Below, piece by piece: positions 43,551-54,400 of a DNA stretch of 64,000 nucleotides (position 1 is its first letter; every line of letters begins with the position of its first letter). Position numbers and translations under genes: made by a program. The stretch comes from Nostocales cyanobacterium HT-58-2 (lineage in GTDB: Bacteria; Cyanobacteriota; Cyanobacteriia; Cyanobacteriales; Nostocaceae), in the NCBI GenBank assembly GCA_002163975.1, contig CP019636.1:4653501-4717500 (forward strand). The letters are read 5' to 3'. The notes under the pieces were generated by a model. It made no database searches, had not been told where the DNA came from, and worked only from the letters and a program-made list of their open reading frames with translations.

Positions 43551-46208
43551 TCATTTTTTTTTGCCAGTCGTGGTTGACGACTTAGTTGTTGATTTAGAGC
43601 CAGAACTCGTCGATTTAGTCGATTTACTCGTTGTTTTGCGAGTAGATTTTGCCGTTGATGCTTTAGATGCCAACCACTCCAGAGCTGAAGCAAGCGTCAC
43701 ATCTTCCACTGATACACCTTCTGGGATACTCACATTAGTTTTACCGTGCTTAATGTAAGGTCCGTAGGGACCATTGTAGATGTTGACTGGTTCGCTATCT
43801 TCTGGGTGAGAACCTAATTCTCGCAAAGCCGCCTTAGACTTGCTGTTGGTCGTGCTGCGTCCTTTTTTTGGTTCAGACAGCAACTCTAATGCACGTTCTA
43901 GGGAAATTGTCAATACATTATCACTTGCTTTGAGGGAGCGATAGTCTTTTTCTCCAGTTTGATTATGAACAACGTAAGGTCCAAAGCGTCCCAAATTTGC
44001 TTGGATTTGAGCACCAGTCGCCGGATGAACCCCCAGTGTTCGGGGGAGTGACAAAAGACCAACAGCCACCTCAAGGGTGACGTTTTCCGGGGTGACACCT
44101 TTAGGCAAGGAAGCTTGTTTGGGTTTGGGGTTTTCTTCAGTCTTGTCACCCAACTGGACGTAGGGACCGTACGGACCAATGAGCACATAAATCGGTTCTC
44201 CAGTTTCGGGATGACGACCTAGCTGTTCAGGACCTACAGTTTTTTGCCGTAGAAGGGTTTCTACCTTTTGGGGGTCAAGGTCAGCAGGAGTCAGGTCTTT
44301 AGGAATGGAGGCGGTGACAACGCCTTCACCATTTTCTTTTTCCAAATAAGCACCATATTTACCAATACGGACTTTGGCATCTAGATTTTCCAGTTCCACG
44401 GTCCGGGCAACATTTGCATCAATTTGGTTTTCCTGTTCCTTGACCAGAGTTTCTAGACCGTTGTCTCCCAAATAGAATTCCCGCAAATAAGGTAACCACG
44501 CAGCTTCACCAGTCGCAATGTCATCTAAGGTTTGCTCCATCTTGGAGGTAAAGCTAGGATCAACGACTTCAGGGAAGTGTTTTTCCAAAAGTTCCGTGAC
44601 GGCAAAGGCGGTGAAAGTGGGTATGAGGGCGTTATTCGCCAATTGGGCATAACCTTTATCAATAATGGTGCCAATAATGCTGGCGTAGGTGCTGGGGCGC
44701 CCAATGCCTTCACTTTCCAGGGTTTTTACCAACGTAGCTTCTGTGTATCTGGCTGGGGGTTGGGTTTCGTGACCAACTGCTTCTAAATCGGTGCAGTTGG
44801 GACTATCCCCCACTTTGAGGTTAGGCAAGATAACTTCCTGGTCTTCCAGCGCTGCTTCTGGGTCGTCAGAACCTTCCACATAAGCACGCAAGAATCCCGG
44901 AAAGTCAATGCGTTTGCCAGATGAGCGAAAACCTGCATCTTCCACTTGCAACAGCACGATGATTTGAGTTTGGCGAGAGTCTGCCATTTGGGTGGCGACG
45001 GTGCGCTTCCAAATCAGGTCGTACACTTGCAGTTCCCGACCACTTAAACCAGTTTCTTGGGGGGTGCGGAAGCTGCTACCAGCTGGGCGAATAGCTTCGT
45101 GTGCTTCTTGTGCACCTTTGGATTTGGTGGTGTACTGCCTAGGTTGGGGGCTGAGGTAATTTTTCCCGTAAAGTTTCTCTACACAGTCACGGGCGGCGGC
45201 GATCGCCTGATCTGACAAATGCACCGAATCTGTACGCATATAGGTAATGTATCCCTGTTCGTACAAATTTTGGGCAATTCGCATTGTGTCTCGTGCGGAA
45301 AGGCGCAGTTTGCGGTTAGATTCCTGTTGTAGGGTCGAGGTAGTAAACGGTGGCGCGGGTTTGCGTGTGACAGGGCGTTCCTCTAGGTCTGTCACTTTCC
45401 AGGTTTTTCCTGTTAAGCGTTCTTTGAGTGCTTCGGCTTGCTCTTGATTGAGCAGGACGACATTGCGATCAGGAGGAATCTTCCCTGTGGCGGGATCGAA
45501 ATCACCACCATTTGCCAGCCTTGTACCTCCCAGTGTTACCAACTGAGAAAGAAATGACAGCTTGGGAGAATCAGTTGGGGTTAACGTTGCTTTCAAATCC
45601 CAATATGAACCTTGGCGGAAAGCACGACGTTGACGTTCTCGGTTTACTAAAAGCCGCACTGCAACAGACTGTACGCGTCCAGCAGATAATCCCCAAGCAA
45701 TTTTTTTCCATAGCAAGGGAGACAGGGTGTAGCCCACAAGTCTATCCAAAATCCGCCGCGTTTCTTGAGCGCGAACTAGCTGTTCATCAATGTTGCGGCA
45801 GTTTTTCAAGGCTTTTTTGATGGCGTCAGAGGTAATTTCGTGAAACACCATCCGCTTTGTAGGAACTTTAGGCTTGAGCAACTGGTATAAATGCCAACTG
45901 ATGCTTTCACCTTCCCGGTCTTCGTCCGTTGCCAGAATCAGTTCATCTGCTTCTTTAAGAGCGTCTTTGAGCTGAGTGACAACTTTCTTTTTATCTTTAG
46001 GGACGACATACAACGGTTCAAAGTCGGCGTCTACATTTACCCCGAGCTGCGCCCATTTCTCCCCCTTTACAGTGGCAGGAATTTCACTAGCTGACTGGGG
46101 AAGGTCACGCACATGACCCATAGATGCCTCTACCCGGTAGTCTCTTGGCAGGTAGTTGCGAATGGTACGAGCTTTGGTCGGAGATTCGACGATGACAAGA
46201 GTTGACAT
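43551..46208 (-). CDS. topA: DNA topoisomerase I
   Basis: An 885-aa type IA topoisomerase that relaxes negative supercoils. TOPRIM domain at the N-terminus (VIVESPTKARTI, and acidic DEDREGE at residues 95-101). The active-site Tyr is in GYITYMRTDS near residue 320. Three C-terminal TopA repeats (GRHPETGEPIYV, GVHPATGAQIQ, GSHPEDSEPVN) replace the zinc fingers of E. coli TopA, as usual in cyanobacteria. The tail is Lys/Ser/Thr-rich and probably binds DNA. Complete. Confidence 0.96.
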   Translation of the reverse strand: MSTLVIVESPTKARTIRNYLPRDYRVEASMGHVRDLPQSASEIPATVKGEKWAQLGVNVDADFEPLYVVPKDKKKVVTQLKDALKEADELILATDEDREGESISWHLYQLLKPKVPTKRMVFHEITSDAIKKALKNCRNIDEQLVRAQETRRILDRLVGYTLSPLLWKKIAWGLSAGRVQSVAVRLLVNRERQRRAFRQGSYWDLKATLTPTDSPKLSFLSQLVTLGGTRLANGGDFDPATGKIPPDRNVVLLNQEQAEALKERLTGKTWKVTDLEERPVTRKPAPPFTTSTLQQESNRKLRLSARDTMRIAQNLYEQGYITYMRTDSVHLSDQAIAAARDCVEKLYGKNYLSPQPRQYTTKSKGAQEAHEAIRPAGSSFRTPQETGLSGRELQVYDLIWKRTVATQMADSRQTQIIVLLQVEDAGFRSSGKRIDFPGFLRAYVEGSDDPEAALEDQEVILPNLKVGDSPNCTDLEAVGHETQPPARYTEATLVKTLESEGIGRPSTYASIIGTIIDKGYAQLANNALIPTFTAFAVTELLEKHFPEVVDPSFTSKMEQTLDDIATGEAAWLPYLREFYLGDNGLETLVKEQENQIDANVARTVELENLDAKVRIGKYGAYLEKENGEGVVTASIPKDLTPADLDPQKVETLLRQKTVGPEQLGRHPETGEPIYVLIGPYGPYVQLGDKTEENPKPKQASLPKGVTPENVTLEVAVGLLSLPRTLGVHPATGAQIQANLGRFGPYVVHNQTGEKDYRSLKASDNVLTISLERALELLSEPKKGRSTTNSKSKAALRELGSHPEDSEPVNIYNGPYGPYIKHGKTNVSIPEGVSVEDVTLASALEWLASKASTAKSTRKTTSKSTKSTSSGSKSTTKSSTTTGKKK

Positions 46209-46318
46209 GGAAACTTCAAAAACAAAGAATAGCTGCTAAGCTAAACAGTCAATTGAAATCATGAAAAGCGCATCGGTCAAGCTAAAACCTCACGCTAAAG
46301 GAATATGTGATTTAATCC

Positions 46319-46519
46319 TTACACAAACCGCCCGCAATGGCGAAAGTCCTTTATGCTTGGCATAAGTCCTTCCCAGAGGGAAAGGTAGGAGCGGCGGGAG
46401 TGTGAATGTCTAGTTATTTCAATCTTTAACTTATCTAGGGCATAATTGACGACTACAGTTTTCAAAATCTCCCTCAAGGTGAACACAGAATTTCCTGGTG
46501 TGATTTCAGTTTGGCTCAT
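46319..46519 (-). CDS. Possible small protein, 3' end altered
   Basis: 66 aa from ATG 46519. The first 35 residues (SQTEITPGNSVFTLREIL, VVNYALDKLKIE) look like real protein. The second half (HSRRSYLSLWEGL onward) is read from a palindromic repeat-like segment (46330-46405). It could be a small gene whose end was replaced by a mobile repeat, or chance. No ribosome site was found. Confidence 0.3.
   Translation of the reverse strand: MSQTEITPGNSVFTLREILKTVVVNYALDKLKIEITRHSHSRRSYLSLWEGLMPSIKDFRHCGRFV
46330..46405. repeat. IS605-like right-end remnant or palindromic repeat
   Basis: On the plus strand it ends GGAGCGGCGGGAGTGTGAATGTCTAG, similar in layout to right ends of IS605/IS1341 elements (compare GGAGCGGTGAGTATGTCAATAG at 18609). 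Inside are TTATGC/GCATAA and CCTTTC-type pairings. No transposase is nearby. Confidence 0.4.
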
Positions 46520-46659
46520 TATCAGGGCTTTGTGATGGGGAGAAGGGGTCGGAGCAATAGAACAAGCGGAATTTACTCTTGTGCGTACTCGCTTCGCTTC
46601 GGAGCTAAAGCTAACACGAACACGAGTCACTCGGCTGCTTTCACCACAGGCGTTATTTA

Positions 46660-47436
46660 CTGACCAAGAGCATAAAACTGCATTTCTCTTCTCCAGGGTA
46701 GCTGCATGGTCAAAATTTAGCGAGCATATGAGCTAGAAGTTTGGTACTATGTTGCAGACTAAAACGGTATTAGGCCTTTTGAAAAAACCTACTATGAGAG
46801 AGAAATACAACTAGTTTTCAACAATGACAGATTTTAGGAGACTAAGTTGAGATTATTTTATTTGTTAACACTAGAAAATGACACAACTGTCTGCACCACG
46901 ATGCACTGCTATCTAAAGGAGTGTTACACTTCATTTTAGATTTATGGTAGTAATGTACTCTATGCTTCATAGAGTTTGACATCGACATTGAGTTGATTTC
47001 CTCATGGAAAATAAATATACTTAGAACGATATATCATTATGCTTTGTGTCTTCTATCTAATAGAAAACCAGTTCTGAAGACAACTGGCAGGATGAGTTAG
47101 GCAATTGCTCCACAAAGTTTTCGGTGTTTACTTTATTTCCCTTAATTTATTTTTCAACTTTACAAATCTGTTTGTACTAATTAGCTTATCTTTTCTGTAT
47201 ATTTATTAGCCTAATTTTTACTTTGTTATTAAAATAAATGATAATAGTCATCTATCTTAAGAAGTATTTAATGAAGTCATGTATGGATGATAAATGATAG
47301 TAAAATGTGATACATTTTTCAAAAATCAATACCAAAAGAGAGATTTAACCTTTCTTTAAGAAAAGTTGTGTTAGGATGATTCTGGAGAAGTAAATTCGGC
47401 GATTCTGACCTTGTTATTATCAATAACTGCAAGCGG
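46660..47436. other. AT-rich intergenic region upstream of the RRM gene
   Basis: About 780 nt with no gene seen. It is increasingly AT-rich toward 47340, so the promoter of the RNA-binding protein gene is probably near 47350-47400. No specific motif recognised. Confidence 0.5.
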
Positions 47437-47480
47437 CTCTCCGGATAGACGTCTCTTTATGTTGGTTGGATTCTGGAGAG
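47437..47480 (+). promoter_or_regulatory. Leader hairpin that covers the ribosome site of the RRM gene
   Basis: CTCTCCGGA (47437-47445) can pair with TCTGGAGAG (47472-47480, one G-U pair). The right arm contains GGAG, the ribosome site, 4 nt from the ATG at 47485. The mRNA can therefore hide its own ribosome site, which would fit the temperature-dependent expression of cyanobacterial rbp genes. Confidence 0.6.
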
Positions 47481-47484
47481 TTTC

Positions 47485-47802
47485 ATGTCAATTTACGTAG
47501 GTAACCTATCCTACAGCGTCACACAAGACGAGCTCACTAAGGTATTTTCTGAGTATGGTACTGTAACGCGAGTTCAACTACCGACAGATCGGGAAACTGG
47601 TCGCGCTCGTGGCTTTGGTTTCGTAGAAATGGAATCAGAAGCTGCGGAAAATGCTGCCATAAATGCTCTAGATGGTGCCGAGTGGATGGGTCGTGTTATG
47701 AAAGTCAATAAAGCAAGACCACGGGAGGAAAAGAGTAATCGCTCTAGCAGCGGTAGCTGGGGCAGAAGCAGTAACAGTGGATATTCTAGTAGACGCTATT
47801 AA
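47485..47802 (+). CDS. rbp: RNA-binding protein with one RRM domain
   Basis: 105 aa. A single RRM occupies residues 1-82 with RNP2 IYVGNL and RNP1 RGFGFVEM, both intact. A Ser/Gly/Arg-rich tail (residues 83-105) follows. This is the cyanobacterial Rbp type, many of which are cold-inducible and bind mRNA. Strong ribosome site GGAGAG, possibly sequestered by a leader hairpin. Ended by a perfect hairpin at 47932. Confidence 0.94.
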   Translation: MSIYVGNLSYSVTQDELTKVFSEYGTVTRVQLPTDRETGRARGFGFVEMESEAAENAAINALDGAEWMGRVMKVNKARPREEKSNRSSSGSWGRSSNSGYSSRRY

Positions 47803-47931
47803 GGCTTGAAGTTATTGATGAATCAAGCTTCAGATTTATTGCTAAAAAGCATGAGAAGCATTCGCAAGACGAAACTTAATAAGCTACAGAAATAACAGTT
47901 CATCAGAGCTGTTTCTGCAGTTGTGTGTGTC

Positions 47932-47958
47932 AGCAGATCGGTAGTAGACCGATCTGCT
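47932..47958 (+). terminator. Hairpin terminator of the RRM gene
   Basis: AGCAGATCGGT and ACCGATCTGCT, 11-bp perfect arms with a 5-nt loop, followed by TAATTATTATT. It lies 130 nt after the stop codon. Confidence 0.75.
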
Positions 47959-48192
47959 TAATTATTATTGAAATATTATGAGAACGACGTTGTATTCGAT
48001 GTGATTTTGGATTTCATATCGTACTCGCTAAACTAAAACATAATTTAATTTGATGGTTGCGCTCACGCCTCGTGTCGTGTGTGGTCAACTGTGGCAATAT
48101 TTGTGCTGAACGTGCTCTACGCCTGAATTACGAAGCGTTTCAGGCAATTTCCGTTTGCAAAATCATGCTCCCCATTGCTGGGCGGATATAAA

Positions 48193-48215
48193 CGATCGCC
48201 CTAAAGGGGCGATCG
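48193..48215. repeat. Hairpin of two overlapping HIP1-like sites
   Basis: CGATCGCCC and GGGCGATCG around a short loop, 94 nt before ndhB. The arms carry the CGATCG core of HIP1. It may be an mRNA hairpin or just two repeats facing each other. Confidence 0.5.
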
Positions 48216-48308
48216 CCCAATACAGATGAGTGAATGCAACGCCAGTAAAAGACAATAGAATGAACACAGTTGGACCTTTATGTCTGATAGCCAAAACCTA
48301 TACAGCTC

Positions 48309-49856
48309 ATGGATTTTGCTAATCTTGCATCCCAGTTAAATGCTGGAACAATTCTGCCAGAGGGCATTTTGATCATCACCCTCTTGGGAGTTTTGATAGT
48401 TGATTTAATTTCAGGGCGGACATCCTCGCGCTGGATTGGATATCTAGCAATTGCAGGTTTACTTGCTTCTATTGTCGCCCTGTTCTTTGAATGGGATAGT
48501 ACAAATCCCATTTCTTTTGGCGGTGCTTTTAATGGCGACGACCTAAGTATCGTCTTTCGCGGTATTGTGGCATTATCTGCCGCTGTTACCATTTTGATGT
48601 CGATTCGCTACATTGAACAAAGTGGTACCGCTTTAGCAGAATTCATAGCGATTTTGCTAACTGCTACCCTGGGAGGAATGTTTCTATCAGGGGCTAGTGA
48701 GTTGGTGATGATTTTCATCTCTCTAGAAACCTTGAGTATTTCCTCTTATTTGCTCACAGGTTACACTAAGCGTGACCCCCGCTCTAACGAAGCCGCGCTG
48801 AAATACTTGTTAATTGGCGCTTCTAGTACAGCAGTATTTTTGTATGGAGTTTCACTGTTGTACGGTTTATCAGGTGGGCAGACTGAACTGAGTGCGATCG
48901 CCAGTAGAATTACCACATCTGGTTTTGGTCAATCTCTAGGTTTGGTGATTGCTCTGGTTTTTGTGATTGCAGGTATTGGCTTCAAAATCTCCGCTGCACC
49001 CTTCCACCAATGGACACCAGACGTTTATGAAGGCGCACCCACTCCTGTGATTGCCTTTTTGTCGGTTGGTTCTAAAGCAGCCGGGTTTGCTCTAGCCATT
49101 CGCTTGCTAACAACAGCCTTCCCCTTTGTGGCTGACGAATGGAAGTTTGTCTTCACCGCCCTCGCCGTCCTGAGTATGGTGTTGGGTAACGTAGTCGCCC
49201 TTGCTCAAACCAGCATGAAACGAATGCTGGCTTATTCTTCCATCGGTCAAGCTGGGTTCGTCATGATTGGCTTAGTCGCTGGGACAGATGCAGGATATGC
49301 AAGCATGATATTCTACTTGCTTGTCTATCTGTTCATGAACCTGTGCGGCTTTACCTGCGTGATTCTCTTCTCGCTGCGAACAGGAACTGACCAAATTGTG
49401 GAGTACTCTGGTTTGTACCAGAAAGACCCACTCCTGACATTAGGGTTGAGCATTTCCCTACTGTCCTTGGGAGGTATTCCACCACTCGCCGGATTCTTCG
49501 GTAAGATTTACCTGTTCTGGGCTGGTTGGCAAGCTGGACAGTACGGGCTAGTCTTGTTGGGGTTAGTGACCACCGTCGTCTCCATCTATTACTACATTCG
49601 TGTAGTCAGGATGATGGTCGTCAAAGAACCTCACGAAATGTCTGACGCAGTGAAGAATTATCCAGAAGTGCGTTGGAATTTGCCTGGTTACAGACCTTTG
49701 CAGGTAGGCTTAGTCATCACATTAATCGCCACCTCCATTGCTGGAATCTTGTCAAATCCAATCTTTACGCTGGCTAACACTTCCATCGCTCATACCCCAA
49801 TTTTGCAACAGCCAACAGTTGTCACCACTCAAGTGAGTGCAGTGAACAACGAGTAA
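48309..49856 (+). CDS. ndhB: NAD(P)H-quinone oxidoreductase subunit 2
   Basis: A 515-aa antiporter-like membrane subunit of the thylakoid NDH-1 complex, which takes part in cyclic electron flow, respiration and CO2 uptake. It has about 14 membrane segments. The conserved charged residues in LETLSISSYLLTG, GIGFKISAAPFHQWTPDVYEGAP and the Lys in SMKRMLAYSSIGQAG are present. Ended by a good terminator. Single gene, as often in cyanobacteria. Confidence 0.97.
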   Translation: MDFANLASQLNAGTILPEGILIITLLGVLIVDLISGRTSSRWIGYLAIAGLLASIVALFFEWDSTNPISFGGAFNGDDLSIVFRGIVALSAAVTILMSIRYIEQSGTALAEFIAILLTATLGGMFLSGASELVMIFISLETLSISSYLLTGYTKRDPRSNEAALKYLLIGASSTAVFLYGVSLLYGLSGGQTELSAIASRITTSGFGQSLGLVIALVFVIAGIGFKISAAPFHQWTPDVYEGAPTPVIAFLSVGSKAAGFALAIRLLTTAFPFVADEWKFVFTALAVLSMVLGNVVALAQTSMKRMLAYSSIGQAGFVMIGLVAGTDAGYASMIFYLLVYLFMNLCGFTCVILFSLRTGTDQIVEYSGLYQKDPLLTLGLSISLLSLGGIPPLAGFFGKIYLFWAGWQAGQYGLVLLGLVTTVVSIYYYIRVVRMMVVKEPHEMSDAVKNYPEVRWNLPGYRPLQVGLVITLIATSIAGILSNPIFTLANTSIAHTPILQQPTVVTTQVSAVNNE

Positions 49857-49956
49857 GTGAGCGACGTATTGGTAGCTGCGCTTGTGTGTAGCTACTAATC
49901 AGACTAATTAGTCTACTTTTTTGCACTGACTATTGGCAGTTTCATAAAAAGCTACG

Positions 49957-49989
49957 AGTGAGCTGGAGTATCTCCTGACTCACTTTTTT
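49957..49989 (+). terminator. Terminator of ndhB
   Basis: AGTGAG + GGAG (49957-49968) pair with CTCC + CTCACT (49972-49984), followed by a run of T. Confidence 0.85.
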
Positions 49990-50740
49990 CTTTATTTTTT
50001 GTAGACATGACTATTTATTATCATTTTGCATTTTAAAACTTTACTTTTTATCAATCTATCTTAAGTAGGATTTTTTTCAAATAAAAAAATCTCTTTTATA
50101 CTGACACATACACTAGTATCTGGCATTAGGGAGAAAATATGTAAAAGTTATTTGTTTTAAACAATACAAAAAAAGTATTGTTTACTGTTTTAAATGTCAA
50201 GCAATCATAATAATTAAGTAAATATCTATAAAGCAAAGGTTATTTAAAAAACTCCTTTATATAAGGAAAATGGATAATTAACATAAACAATCTCAGTAAA
50301 ATAGAATAGTTAAGTTTTTATTAGCACAGCAATCTCAAAAAAATTAACGCAAGCACAAGTAGCTCTAAGCAATTGCTTGACGTCCTATTTTATACGCTTT
50401 ATTTCTAAGATATTTCCAATAAACAGACCAAAACTTGTTTTAGTCTATTCTACTTACTTAGTATTTAAAATAACTATGTATTTTTTATCTTCTTCAATAT
50501 TTGTAAATCTAGAAATCTACGGTTACACTGTTGTGCAAAGATTTCATAATATTTAAACAAATAAACTCTTAACAAATAAAAATAGTTTATTTAATCAACC
50601 AATAGTCAAAAAGTTGTACTTGAAGACTATGTAGTTGGTGCAAACTCCACATAATAGAGTTTCATTGTGTGAGTTTAGTTAATTTGGCATAGTAGTCAAT
50701 TTGCTCGACAGATTTAATTATTAAGTGTGGGTTCCCGAAA
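49990..50740. other. Long AT-rich intergenic region
   Basis: 750 nt of strongly AT-rich sequence upstream of the heme-oxygenase-like gene. No gene, repeat array or clear promoter motif was recognised. Its length suggests several promoters or simply degenerate DNA. Confidence 0.5.
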
Positions 50741-51454
50741 ATGAAAGAAGTGCTTGCATTGGTTGAACAAAGAAAGCAAGAGTTTGCCCAGTTACCATTT
50801 TTTAAGTTTCTGCAAGATAAAAGTATAGACCCAAGGCAAAGGCTGGCTTGGGCACCATGTTTAGCTCCTTTTGCAATGGGTTTTGCGCTGTTAAACAAAG
50901 ATGATTTCCGAAAAGAACCAACTGACGATCCGCTTCAGGAAATTATTAATAGACATACTTATGAAGATGACCACCACTGGGAGTGGTTTCTAGAAGACCT
51001 TGAGAAGCTAGGGTTAAATCACTCAATGAAATTCAGTGATGCCATGAGATTTTTTTGGGGTGAGGAAACCTATAAAACACGCCTGGTATGCCACCAAATT
51101 GCGCTACACACGTTCCGTGCAGAACCTATTGTAGTGCTAGCAGCAATAGAAGCGATAGAAGCCACAGGAAATGTAGTTTTAGCACTGACTGCACAAATAG
51201 CGCAGGAACTCCAACAAATTACCAAACAAAAGTACCGCTATTTTGGTGCTCATCATTTTCGGGTGGAAATCGGTCATGCTACAGGAACTGATGATGTAGA
51301 GCAAGTACTTGAAAGCATACAACTGACAAAAGAGCAAAAAACTCAAGCTTTTGAGGTAGTTGAAAAAGTATTTGATGTTTTCACTGAATCTATTAATGAA
51401 CTCATGACATATGCAGAACATCATCCTATCATTCAAGATTTGAAAGCTTCATAA
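50741..51454 (+). CDS. Heme-oxygenase-like (HDO-type) protein
   Basis: A 237-aa all-helical protein. The motifs HTYEDDHHWEWFLEDL (near residue 72), EPIVVLAAIEAIEATGN (near 128) and HHFRVEIGHATGTDDVE (near 170) carry the spaced Glu and His residues expected of heme-oxygenase-fold diiron enzymes (TENA/CADD-like). Some of these oxidise fatty acids or amino groups, and the substrate here is unknown. It converges on the giant kinase gene with 12 nt between stops. Confidence 0.7.
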   Translation: MKEVLALVEQRKQEFAQLPFFKFLQDKSIDPRQRLAWAPCLAPFAMGFALLNKDDFRKEPTDDPLQEIINRHTYEDDHHWEWFLEDLEKLGLNHSMKFSDAMRFFWGEETYKTRLVCHQIALHTFRAEPIVVLAAIEAIEATGNVVLALTAQIAQELQQITKQKYRYFGAHHFRVEIGHATGTDDVEQVLESIQLTKEQKTQAFEVVEKVFDVFTESINELMTYAEHHPIIQDLKAS

Positions 51455-51466
51455 ATCAATTATTTG

Positions 51467-54400
51467 CTATAGCTGACATATTGGTATTTCAATAATAAAC
51501 TCAGTTCCCTGTCCCGGATGAGAATTACAAATCAATCGACCTTTGTGTTTCTCTACAACAATTTGATAACTAATTGATAACCCCAATCCTGTGCCACTTC
51601 CTATTGGCTTAGTAGTAAAAAATGGATCAAAAATTTTCTTTTGCACCTCCTGACTCATACCTGAACCGTTATCAGCTATGCAAATTCTTACAGTATTTGC
51701 GTCTGATAGCTCAGTGCGAATGTGAATTTTTCCTTTCTCCAAATCAGTTGCTTTCTTTTCTTTAAATGAATGTTTAAGCGCGTCAATTGCGTTACTTAGT
51801 ATGTTCATGAACACTTGATTAATCTGTCCAGCATAGCAAGTGATTTTAGGGAGTTGTATGTATTCTTTGATAACTTCAATTTCAAGAGCCTCATTCTTGC
51901 TTTTGAGTCGGTGCTGCAAAATCATCAAGGTGTTATCAATTCCCTCATGAATATCTACAGGCTTCATTTCAGCTTCATCAAGACGGGAGAAGTTGCGTAA
52001 GCTAAGAATAATATTACGGATACGAGAACTACCAACATTCATTGAATCAAGAAGCTTGGGCAGGTCTTGTGCGAGGAAATCCAAGTCAATTTCTTCTATC
52101 TTGTCTTTAACAAGAATTGTAGGATTGGGGTTTTCCTGCTGATAAAAAGCGAGCAAATCTAGCAGGTCTTGAACATACTGACTTGCATGAGTAATATTGC
52201 CATGAATAAAGTTAATAGAATTGTTGATTTCATGGGCAATTCCTGCTACCGTTTGCCCCAAGCTGGACATTTTTTCACTTTGAATCAACTGGGTTTGGGT
52301 GCTTTGCAAGTCCTCTAGGGCTTGCTTCAATCGTTGATTATTCTCATTGAGTTCTTGCGTTCTTTGAGCTACTTTCTCCTCGAGGGTATGGCTGTATTCC
52401 TCTAAGCGTTCATTCGCTTGTGCCAAATTTTTGTAGAGCATAGCATTCTCTAGAGAGATTGCCGCTTGGGTGGTAATCAGTTTGAGGAGTTCTACGCGAT
52501 CACGTGTAAATGCTCCTGTCGTTAAATTATTTTCTAGGTAAAGAATGCCGAGTAATTTTCGTTGATTGATAATCGGGATACATAATAAGCTCTTGGGTTG
52601 CTCACGAACAATGTAGTCATCGGTTGCTAGGGAGGCAACAGCCGTTGCATGATCAATGACGCAGATTTCCTGGGTACGCTTGACGTAGTTAATTAAAGTC
52701 ACAGGAACATTTTCGCTTTTCTCTAGCGAAATTGATGCCAATGCTGTACAGATGGGCACAGTATCTAAAGTAGAACCGACTGCTGTGACGGCTAAGTACA
52801 AGCGATCATCAATTGTGTGGGTACTGTGTTCTGCATGATCGCCTTTCCTCAGAATCAGAGCGCATTTTGAAGCTCCTGCGTTCTCCATTACAACTTGCAT
52901 TAAAGTCGAAAGTAGTTGCTCAAGCTGAATTTCCCCAGACAGTGCTTGCGAGGCTTTGATAATAGCTGCCAAATCAAGAGAGTCTGAAGAGGTTGTATTA
53001 CAACCGATGACAGTTTCATTAGTACTAAGGGTAGATACGGTTGTGCTGTGGTCAGAGATGCTGTCCTTACTAGCATCAAAGCTAGGTTGTTTTTGTTGGA
53101 GGATCGGGGTCAGTAATTGGGAGTAGCGTTTTTCTAGATCGTCAACTTTGGCTAATGCCCCCCAGCGAAGATAGCCATAGTAAGCATCGGTGAGGTAGGT
53201 TTGAGCAATCTTTTGTTTGCCCCATTTTAGGTAAAATCTAGCGGCAAGTTCGTTAGCAAGGGCTTCTTCATTTATGTATTCGTGTTCTTTCGCCAACATG
53301 ATGGCGCGATCATACAATTCCGTTGCTTCTACGTAGTTACCCAGAACTTGATATCGCTCGGCTTCTACCAAATAATATTTATGTAAAAAATTCATGGAGG
53401 CATGATGTGCCCATTTATGCATCTTTTCCTGATTAGCTTGTACCTTATCTAGTATGAACTTCTGCTCGTCCTCCACTGTCTCAGAATAAACTGCTAACCG
53501 TGCTAATGAATCATAGAAATAAAAGATAGGAACAAGTAGCTTTCCTATTGCCCCATCTAAAAAATTTTCTGCTATCCTGGCATTGTTAACAGCTTCAGGA
53601 AAATCTTGAAATAAATAACACAGATGCAGTTTGCTCACATGTAAATAAAGGAGAGCAATTCCATCTTTTGCTGCAAGGTGAATTTGCCGCATTTTTCTCT
53701 CATCATAAAATTCACCAATTAAACAACATGGATCTTTGGCAAATCCTAGCAAATTCAAGACGGTTTGCCGATAAATTTCATTCCAGTAAAACGCCCTTTC
53801 TTGCTTTATCTGCTGTATGGCATTGCTATGGGCTGCTATTTTCTGTTTTAATTCTGTTAGTTCTTCACCTATAAAATATGCAGTATAAGAGTAAACATAT
53901 AGAGCATAAGCTGCAAATTCTAGATCTCCTATTTCCAAACCAGTAGAGTAAACTTCTAGCAGAGGCTTCAATGTTTCTCTAATATGCTCTTTCCAAGGTC
54001 TAACTAGTTGATTAAATGTTTCTATAACCTTGACAGAGACTTCTTTACTCTGTAACTTAGACGAAAGACTTTCAGCCAGTTTCCCAAATTGATATCCAGA
54101 CTCGATATCTCCCACTAGCCCACAGAGTATTAAGCCATAAACAACATATGTAAAGGCAGACAAGGGAGCATTACCATATTTGAGTGACAAGTTAATCTGT
54201 TTCAGGATTATCAGCAGGAAGAGTTCAGGAGAGACTTGATAGGTAAAAACAATTACGTTAGATAAGATACGCATTATTGCCAGTGGTTCTGCTTCCGTCA
54301 TCTCTGGCAAGTTAATCAACTCTTCAATGCGCCTATTAGCTAAATTTGAAGCTGTTTTCTCCAGTTCACATTGAATATAGGACTGCTTGGGATTATCAGG

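Noticed and set aside
47440..47445. TCCGGA before the RRM gene as a DIF-class promoter
   Set aside because: No -10 element stands 17-19 nt downstream. The bases are better explained as one arm of the leader hairpin.
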